DNA of 64,000 bases, taken from NCBI GenBank assembly GCA_944548615.1, contig OX155967.1:6992049-7056048 (forward strand). Direction: 5' to 3'. The DNA is from Micropterix aruncella (taxonomy: Eukaryota; Arthropoda; Insecta; Lepidoptera; Micropterigidae). The notes under the pieces were generated by a model. The model did not search any database, was not told the origin of the DNA, and saw only the letters and a list, made by a program, of their open reading frames with translations. A program made the translations under genes and the position numbers. This document shows positions 58,001-64,000 of the stretch, piece by piece (the stretch's first letter is position 1; every line of letters starts with the position of its first letter).

Positions 58001-61000
58001 CATTCCATACGTTGTATGATATTAATCTGTATCATTAGGTTTTAATGTTGTTTTAATGTAGATATCGAGTGTTAATGTTGCCGTGATATTTATTCTTAAT
58101 TATATATTAATGACAAAAACATTACTCTTTCATTACGCCGAGATTTTACAATCTGATCAATATGGAGATTATGTAAAATGTGTTTGACATTTAGCGTATT
58201 TAAAAACAAAATAAAGAAATAGTTATCGAGTCATGACAGACTAAATATACATCAAATGTTAGAAATTTTAATAAAACTTAGGTTCACAAATTATGAATAT
58301 ATTTTTAAATACGTATTTTGAATAAATTTTACCCTTGAACTAATTACCAAAAATACTTCAATTTTGTTGTTATATATTGTTTTGACAATGAATTCTACTA
58401 ATTTTGACTAGGTAGTATTATATACAATTTTATATTACTTGACATATATTAAATTTGAATGACTTTTTTTATATTTTTCTTACTACCTTTCTTTCTCTTC
58501 ATTCTTATAGCATTTTTTTTTCTTTTTCTATTTTAGTGTCAAGTCTATTTTATTTAATGCCGATTTTATATTGGAAATCGGACCACATTTTAAGGCAATT
58601 TAGTTTTATGAGCATTTCAATAAAACTTTAAAATAATTTATTGTAATATTAGAGCCCTGGCCAACTTAGAACGGGCTAGTCTCAGTTGGGTGAAACAATC
58701 AAAAACGCATAAGGTTAAGGTTTTGCAATTCGGTTCCTGTTATGTTTGTCAATATTTTATAGTAATTTATTCTTAAATAGATGCAAGAGCTTAACAAATT
58801 GGGAAAAGCCAACAAAATCACTTTAATATGGGCACCGGGTTATCAAGGCATATCCTGCAACGAAGACGCTGACAAACTGGCAAAACTGGGCGCACGGGAT
58901 TGCCCGGTGGAGCCAGTTGATGAGGCTGAATATCATTAAGGGCTGCTTGGAGCAGGAACATCGGACATCCTGGAAACAGAGCCAAGGATGTCGCCAGGCA
59001 AAGGCCACGATGGAGCAACCACTTCCTAAGAAAACTAAGGCCCTAATTGACATGAGCAAGAAGAACCTTAGAACCACTATCGGTCTCCTCACCGGACACA
59101 CGACCCTTAGAGCTCATCTATTCAACCTTGGCTTGACCGAGAGCAAGGACTGCCGAATATGCGGCGAAGAACCTGAAGACAGCATACACATCGTTGGTCG
59201 CTGCCTAGGCCTCGCCGTAAAAAGACACAGTTTACTGGGACGAGCCTTTTTCGAATCCAGCGATCTACCCAACTTGAAAGTCAGTGATCTGTATGGAGCC
59301 GTAAGCAGTACCGGGCTTCTAGCAGACCACTGACCCAACCACAAAGTGGGTAGTTACAAAAGACCATATAGGTCCAAGTGACATCAAGGGCTAGAGACAA
59401 GCACCCCATTGCTTTTACTACTACCACTTCGACTACTACTATTCTTAAATAAAAATAAAATAAAGATTGTATTACTTCACAATACACCTAAAATATGGAC
59501 GTAAAACAAAATATCAAATACCTGTATAAAAAATACATAAACATGAACATTTCACAAAAAAAACTCTTGTCTTGTTTCAAACAGTTACCCATTGAAAGGT
59601 TTGTTGTGCTACCTCGTACACAATAAATACAAACGGAGCTGCCATGGAATTCACCGACCGGAGTCGGGCCCATCATAATACTATTTTTACACTTCTGGGG
59701 GGTGAGCAGTGGATTCCGGACTTACGAACCGGCTGTGGTAGGTTTAGGACAGCTGTCTTGCCACATGTGAGCGTTCACCTTGCCACCCATTCACTCCCCC
59801 TTCGAAGCCATAGAATTTGAGATGCGCAAATCGCAGTTTTAGATAATTTTTCTAAGAAAGAGTTGATTATTTTTCTGGAAAGGCCAAGATCTTTAAAGAG
59901 GTGAAATAGAGATTTAGCTGGCAGGCCACGAGCGCCAACTTCCACCGCGTGAAGGTGAACAGTGAAGCCGTTCCGGGTTACGGCATTTGCAAGATCATGG
60001 TATTTATTTAATTTGTACTCGTGGTCTTTTGGGATATTTGATTCCCATGGAACAGTTAATTCTACAATAAGAGCCACCTTCCGAGATAGAGAGTAAAGAG
60101 TTATATCTGGACGGAGGGCTGTGCATCCGAGACTTTCAGGGAATTTATACTGCTTAGAGACCGAATCAACCTCCAGAATCCAATCTGTAGCTTTCTCGAT
60201 TATTGAGAAAGGTTTTGTAGTTAAATGTTTTTTGCCTTTAGAGCCATCCCGCACAAACTGTATGGGGGTTTGGAGGATACTGTCAAACCCTTGTTGGCAC
60301 GAGCCACTGAGAGACTAGTTACCTCGCGAATAACAGCGAGAACTTTGTCATGGCGGTAAGTGTACCGTCCTTGATCTAAGGCCACCTTGCAGCCAGCTAG
60401 AATGTGTCTAGCTGTGCAAGGGGTATTGCTACAGAGGGGACAAGAACTATCCTCGGCAAAGCTCCAACGAGCGAGGTTACTGGCTGAAAGGCATTCAAAT
60501 AAAATTTCAGCATCTCTGGCGTCCAGTCATAGAGCATTACCTTCCAGTGCATTGGAGGCGGAATGCAAAAGTCCCCAATTGTTGTCCAATCATTCTGGCA
60601 TTGAAGGCCAATAGCATGAGCCATACTCTTGCTGTCGTAATCTCCCCGCAAAAGAGACTTCTTCAAGTCCACGTCGCTCGTGGTTGTACTGCCATACCCC
60701 AGACCAGTGCCATTCTGGCTGATTCCAGTAAGGAACTTTTTGTGGAAGTCTACGCGGGCTTGTAGATCATTTGAATCACTACGGCCACTTATTACGTGCT
60801 TCGATATTGCCGGATCTTTGGAATTGCACAGAATCGAATTTTTGGTTATTCTGGAGTTGGCGTAGAACAGAGAGGGCAGTTTAAGCGCAGAATCATATGA
60901 TTTGAAAAAAAATGTTACTAAATAACAAAAGAATACTCACGATTTGTGAATTGCCCATTATTAAACAAGATATTTCCCAGCAACAAAAGTAGACCCAGAT

Positions 61001-61016
61001 GCTTAAAATTCTCCAT
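55061..61016 (-). CDS. Secreted 8-cysteine TIL-like protein with a very long intron
   Basis: Exon 1 is 61016-60941 (MENFKHLGLLLLLGNILFNN GQFTN, a signal peptide; donor GTGAGT). Exon 2 is 55248-55061, after an AAG acceptor behind a poly-pyrimidine tract, joined in phase 1. The product is 87 residues. The mature part has eight cysteines in the order RC, NC, TC, IC, AC, LC, GC, QC. It includes NCRPLEEPTC, CDSIACLCV and the TIL-like end GCVLPDQCPE. The same two-exon design, cysteine order and phase as the genes at 27539 and 36311 make it a family member, though diverged. It is probably a secreted protease inhibitor or other cysteine-rich peptide. The exon pairing spans 5.7 kb, so it is an inference from phase and architecture; transcript evidence would settle it. 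Confidence 0.6.
55376..55545 (+). pseudogene. LINE C-terminal scrap
   Basis: Reads TTFGQRTYTFIAPRFSNALP GDIKSAQ, followed by (ATTAC)n at 55524-55545. This resembles the last residues of CR1/Rex-type LINEs and a simple tail. Confidence 0.5.
55880..56255 (-). pseudogene. CR1/jockey-type LINE 3' fragment
   Basis: Minus frame reads INSDIHSHHTRGSSLLCVPR, IRLAKVQKSYLYLSIKFYNL LPTKFKQL and FKKHIKEMLIGHPFYNLAEF. This is the conserved C-terminal tail of animal CR1/L2-type reverse transcriptases. The open frame is short and the RT core is absent. Confidence 0.7.
56256..56769. other. AT-rich intron sequence
   Basis: Simple-sequence-like TTATTATT stretches; no gene. Confidence 0.3.
56770..56966. repeat. 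Direct repeat, about 124-bp period
   Basis: CTGATGATGGAGTCGGAAGA and CTGATGATGAAGCCGGAAGA begin two diverged units, each with ATCGTATCATAGCYGTGT-type sequence. Confidence 0.7.
56967..57707. other. AT-rich intron sequence
   Basis: No recognisable element. Confidence 0.3.
57708..57775. repeat. Hairpin family G, copy 2
   Basis: GGTAAAATATCGCTAAC opposes ATTCGCGATATTTTATC. Confidence 0.7.
57776..58774. other. Very AT-rich intron sequence
   Basis: No recognisable gene or repeat. Confidence 0.3.
58775..59470 (+). pseudogene. LINE 3' end: RNase H remainder and zinc-knuckle tail
   Basis: Reads ITLIWAPGYQGISCNEDADK LAKLGARDCPV (end of RNase H). After a frameshift near 58920 it reads KKNLRTTIGLLTGHTTLRAH LFNLGL and CRICGEEPEDSIHIVGRC, the C-terminal knuckle of R1/jockey-like LINEs, to a stop near 59333. 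A (CTA)n stretch and an AATAAAATAAAG tail close it at about 59470. It is the best preserved of two copies (the other is at 35415-35975). Confidence 0.75.
59471..59774. other. Spacer between two LINE fragments
   Basis: No recognised feature. Confidence 0.3.
59775..60900 (-). pseudogene. Retroelement C-terminus: zinc finger plus restriction-like endonuclease
   Basis: Upstream part (60890-60400, minus) includes WTPEMLKFYLNAFQPV, then, after a frameshift near 60480, NLARWSFAEDSSCPLCSNTP, CTARHILAGCKVAL and DQGRYTYRHDKVLAVI. The downstream part (60254-59775) reads CTALRPDITLYSLSRKVALI, VELTVPWESNIPKDHEYKLN KYHDLA and LHAVEVGARGLPAKS. The RPD...VELTVPWE...VEVG pattern resembles a PD-(D/E)XK-type fold that follows a C..C...H..C finger in R2/NeSL-like retroelements and in many uncharacterised cnidarian and fish proteins. 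Reverse transcriptase is missing here. The clade name is uncertain. Confidence 0.65.
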
Positions 61017-61611
61017 TGTGTTACGATAACTTTTTTTTGTAATTATTATATATCAAACTTTTTTGCAATGCGTATGAAATTGAGTTATGGGGAACAACTA
61101 AAGAAATCAGCCAGTGTTTAGAAGTATTTGGGTATTTATGCAAGGTTAAAAGCAGACATAACATTGTTACAGTTGCAATGCGTAGATATGGAACAACTGT
61201 ACAAATAAACAACAATTAGACTATGAAAAATATTGAAATATACGTTTTAAGCAACATCTGATTCATCTTATCATAACTGAATCAGTACGAGCAAGTAAAC
61301 AACGTTTGTAATAAAAATTTGGTAGGAGAAGCATTTTTTTTGTAAATATGAACTTGACTGATAACTAGAAGATTAACCCTTCGAAGATACTAGTACCTAT
61401 GAAGAAAAATCAGCAATTCTGACAATATATAATAATGATCCTACTGATGGAATAGTATTCCTAATTAGGCCCATAGTCACTTTCCATATTAGGACCACAA
61501 GCTTCCTGAACAAAAAATATACAAAAATACATCCAAAGCGATACAACAAAACAGTGTGTAACATTGAAAATCATCACTCTCCGACTACAAGAATGCAAAA
61601 ATACGAACATA
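61017..61611. other. 5' flank of the third TIL-like gene
   Basis: AT-rich, with TTATTATATATC at 61043-61054, a weak TATA-like region. The TATAAATAG box of the other two paralogues is not present, nor is their conserved upstream block. Confidence 0.35.
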
Positions 61612-62255
61612 ATACCCTAACGACCAAATTTGGTTGCACATCAGAACACCGTTGACTACGTAACGACCAATATAGTCGGCTTGCTCCCGGAGCGCACAGT
61701 AATATTATTTTCTAATTCGAACGCATCCTAAAATCCATGCCAAATATCTCATTATTACTATAGATACATAGACGGTTGCTAGAATAATTTCGCGCGTCAT
61801 TTCGCTGATATTTCTAGTAAAATTCCATTGTCAACATCATCATTTTTTTTCGAGAAATCATCAAAATTTTTATTGGTTTTTATGAACTAATATCTAAATA
61901 TTTTTCTATACAAATAAGCAAAACAGAATATTACTTTTAATAGAGAATCTAATAAAGATCACGGTAGTATATACAATTTCTAAATAGGGTTCCGTATTTT
62001 TCTGTAAGACAAGTACCTACGTTAGAAATATCGATTTTTTTTCACTTTTTCGTCTTTCTCACATTTATTCATAATTATCTAATTGTTTTACAAAATGAGA
62101 TTTCAATATTCTATATACTAAATTTCAATTGGATCATTGTACAGTTATTCTTTTTATGATTGCTATAGTAGGTCCATAGTTATAGTACTTTTTGTCGAGC
62201 GCGGCGATATTGCAAGAAATTCCAATAAATTGCCGCGGTCTGCCATAAAATTATG
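61612..62255 (+). repeat. Interspersed repeat family F, right copy
   Basis: CTAACGACCAAATTTGGTTG starts it, and it ends near ATTGCCGCGGTCTGCCATAA. Inverted relative to the copy at 515-1530. Confidence 0.65.
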
Positions 62256-62283
62256 CCAAAACGTTGAGTGCGCTGCGCCATCA

Positions 62284-62342
62284 AGCGGTAGGTAAAATAT
62301 CGCGAATATTGTTTATTCGTGATATTTTACCCACCGCTAGAT
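62284..62342. repeat. Hairpin family G, copy 3
   Basis: CGGTAGGTAAAATATCGCGA opposes CGTGATATTTTACCCACCG, and GCGCCATCAAG/CTAGATGGC flank it. Confidence 0.75.
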
Positions 62343-62912
62343 GGCTCAGAGCGCTAAACGCTTTTTATACTTTTTTCAACAACCATTTTTTTTTAAATTT
62401 AAAAAAAAATTATTTTTTTCGAAGACAGTTTTTTTTGTTTTTTTTTTTTGTGGGGTGTCACGCTTGCCAAAATTGCCGTTTAAAGTGAAGTGTCACGGTG
62501 ACGTTGCCTCGGTTACTATGTTCCACCAAATAGGATCGATAACTAAAGGATAAGTAAAAGAACACATTTTCCGATATCGCTTTAAAGAATAGCTGCTGTC
62601 GCGTAAAGGAATTGTTTAGGGTCAGCGGGTGGTAGGGCGGAAGCGGGCAGCAATGTGTATCCTGCTGGAAATAACGCCTTTTCTCTTGTGGCGAGGCGTG
62701 GAAACCGGAAATACCACCATTTGTACATCTTCCCGCATTCATTCTGCCATCATATCGTACTTATTAGATCGTCGCGTATTTTCCATCGTCTGCTCCGCAC
62801 TTGCAATGCTACTTTGTTTGAATGGTTTGCTTATCCGTATCGGTTTTGATTTTATTGCGCCGTTTTTAGGAAAAGGTTACTAAATAATATCTTCTTTTCC
62901 ATCGTTCCCTCA
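62343..62912. other. Spacer with poly-T tracts
   Basis: T-rich runs at 62380-62455, then unique sequence without a recognised gene. Confidence 0.3.
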
Positions 62913-63845
62913 TTACTGAGGATCGTGGCCACTAGACAACAGTTTGCCTACGAGGCTCCTCCACTTTGACCTGTCTTCTACATGGCGGGTCGCAGATTGT
63001 ATTGACCCTTTTGTAACTTCTTTGATGAGGTCGTTCCATCTGGCCGGTGAACTGCCTCTGCTTCTTCTTCCCTCCACTTGATCCCGGAAAGCATTTTCTC
63101 CAGATTCTCTGGGTTTCTCCTGGCAACATGACCGAAGAACTGCAGGACCCTTCTCATGCATAAGGTAGAGAGCCTCACTTGCCGAGTTCTTCCAGGACAG
63201 ATTTGTTGGTGCGGCGTGCTGTCCATGGGATTTCTAGCATTTCACGCCAACACCACATCTCCAGTGCATCGATTTTGGTGCGTATCCGAGCCTTCAGGGT
63301 CCATGTCTCCGATGCATAGAGAAAGATCGAGAAAACCAGAGCACGAACCAGCTTGACCTTAGTCCGCTTACTTATACCCTGATTCTTCCACAGCCTTTCT
63401 AGCTTGCTCCTGGCCGATATTGCCATCTGGCTTCTGCGTGAGACCTCCTTTCGCAGTTTCCGTCGTTGCATATCATGGAGCCCAGATCGACAAAGTCTTT
63501 CACAGCTTGAAGGTCACTTAGCTCGTTGTTGCGTTGCATCGTTCCAGTCCGGTCCACAAACATGAGTTTGGTCTTGCTGCGGTTCAAGTGCTGCCCATAC
63601 TCCTTGCTTTCCTTCTCCACCCTGCGTAATGCGGTCGCCAACTCATTTTCATCGGTACCTATGATGGTCGTGTCGTCGGCGAATCTTAGGTTATTGATCC
63701 TGAGACCAACAATGCGACTTCCACCCTCCCATTCGTCTAGGACTTTTCTCATTGTATGTTCGCCGATCAAATTGAAGAGTTTCGGAGATAAGATGCACCC
63801 TTGTCTGACGCCTCTCTCTGTTTTGAAGAAATTCGAAAGCTCATC
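62913..63845 (-). pseudogene. RTE-type LINE, 3' part of the reverse transcriptase, frameshifted
   Basis: Minus frames in order read NLRFADDTTIIGTDENELAT (FADD box), EYGQHLNRSKTKLMFVDRTG, DFVDLGSMICNDGNCERRSH (a VDLG block), then RSKLERLWKNQGISKRTKVK and LYASETWTLKARIRTKIDAL EMWCWREML. These are followed by FGHVARRNPENLEKMLSG and an end KWRSLVGKLLSSGHDPQ with the stop at 62913. This series is typical of the RTE/BovB-like clade common in arthropods. At least two frameshifts occur (near 63465 and 63200). The 5' end is cut where family A starts at about 63846. Confidence 0.8.
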
Positions 63846-64000
63846 GTCCCCCGGTTATTAGCCGGAATGCATAGTCGATTGGCTGACGCCGCACGGTGCG
63901 CAGAATATCCAGAAGCGCCCAGAGCGAAGCACGATTCCCAGGGAAAACCGGCCCAGAATCAGACAGTCCTACCCCTAGCTCGCAATTCTACATGGATGCT
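63846..64000 (+). repeat. Family A fragment at the window edge
   Basis: CCCCCGGTTATTAGCCGGAA begins mid-family, followed by GCACGGTGCGCAGA and CCAGAAGCGC landmarks. It runs out of the window. Confidence 0.6.

Overview
The window is eukaryotic, AT-rich and dominated by transposable elements (TEs). Everything points to an insect, most likely a moth or butterfly. The signs are short secreted cysteine-rich (TIL-like) genes of two exons, a C2H2 zinc-finger gene with an acidic N-terminus, GT-AG introns, and a mix of jockey/CR1/RTE-type LINEs, Penelope-like elements, PIF/Harbinger, Mutator, CACTA and IS630-Tc1-mariner copies. No prokaryotic gene organisation, rRNA or tRNA was seen. All calls come from reading the sequence and from memory of protein families; no database search was possible.

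Layout. 0-6 kb: a 13-finger C2H2 gene carrying one frameshift, with a decayed zinc-finger tail further downstream beyond inserted repeats. 6-15 kb: minisatellites, a broken CXC-domain gene split by a repeat that itself contains a second copy of the same repeat, and GC-rich 'family A' repeats. 15.5-18.6 kb: an IS630-Tc1-mariner transposase (spacing close to DD82E) split by an antisense LINE. 19.2-24.9 kb: a PIF/Harbinger element with matching terminal repeats and a TAA target duplication, whose two intact genes lie on opposite strands with interleaved exons. 27.5-38.1 kb: two duplicated secreted 8-cysteine genes on the minus strand, one intact and one with a premature stop, with a decayed five-exon Mutator-like gene between them. 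39.3-48.9 kb: a 9.6-kb CACTA/EnSpm-like element with CACTG/CAGTG ends, an intact 779-residue transposase and an intact five-exon SAM-domain partner gene. 49-55 kb: TE remnants and minisatellites. 55.1-61.0 kb: a third 8-cysteine gene whose 5.7-kb intron is filled with LINE debris. 61.6-64 kb: a second copy of the repeat near the left end, an RTE-type LINE and another family A copy.

The likely host genes are the three minus-strand TIL-like genes and the zinc-finger gene. The two elements that look structurally complete, and so are candidates for recent or present mobility, are the Harbinger and the CACTA-like element. In each, a transposase is paired with a second protein (MADF type or SAM type) that may assist DNA binding or assembly. 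Nearly everything else is truncated, frameshifted or nested, which gives a readable relative order of insertions.
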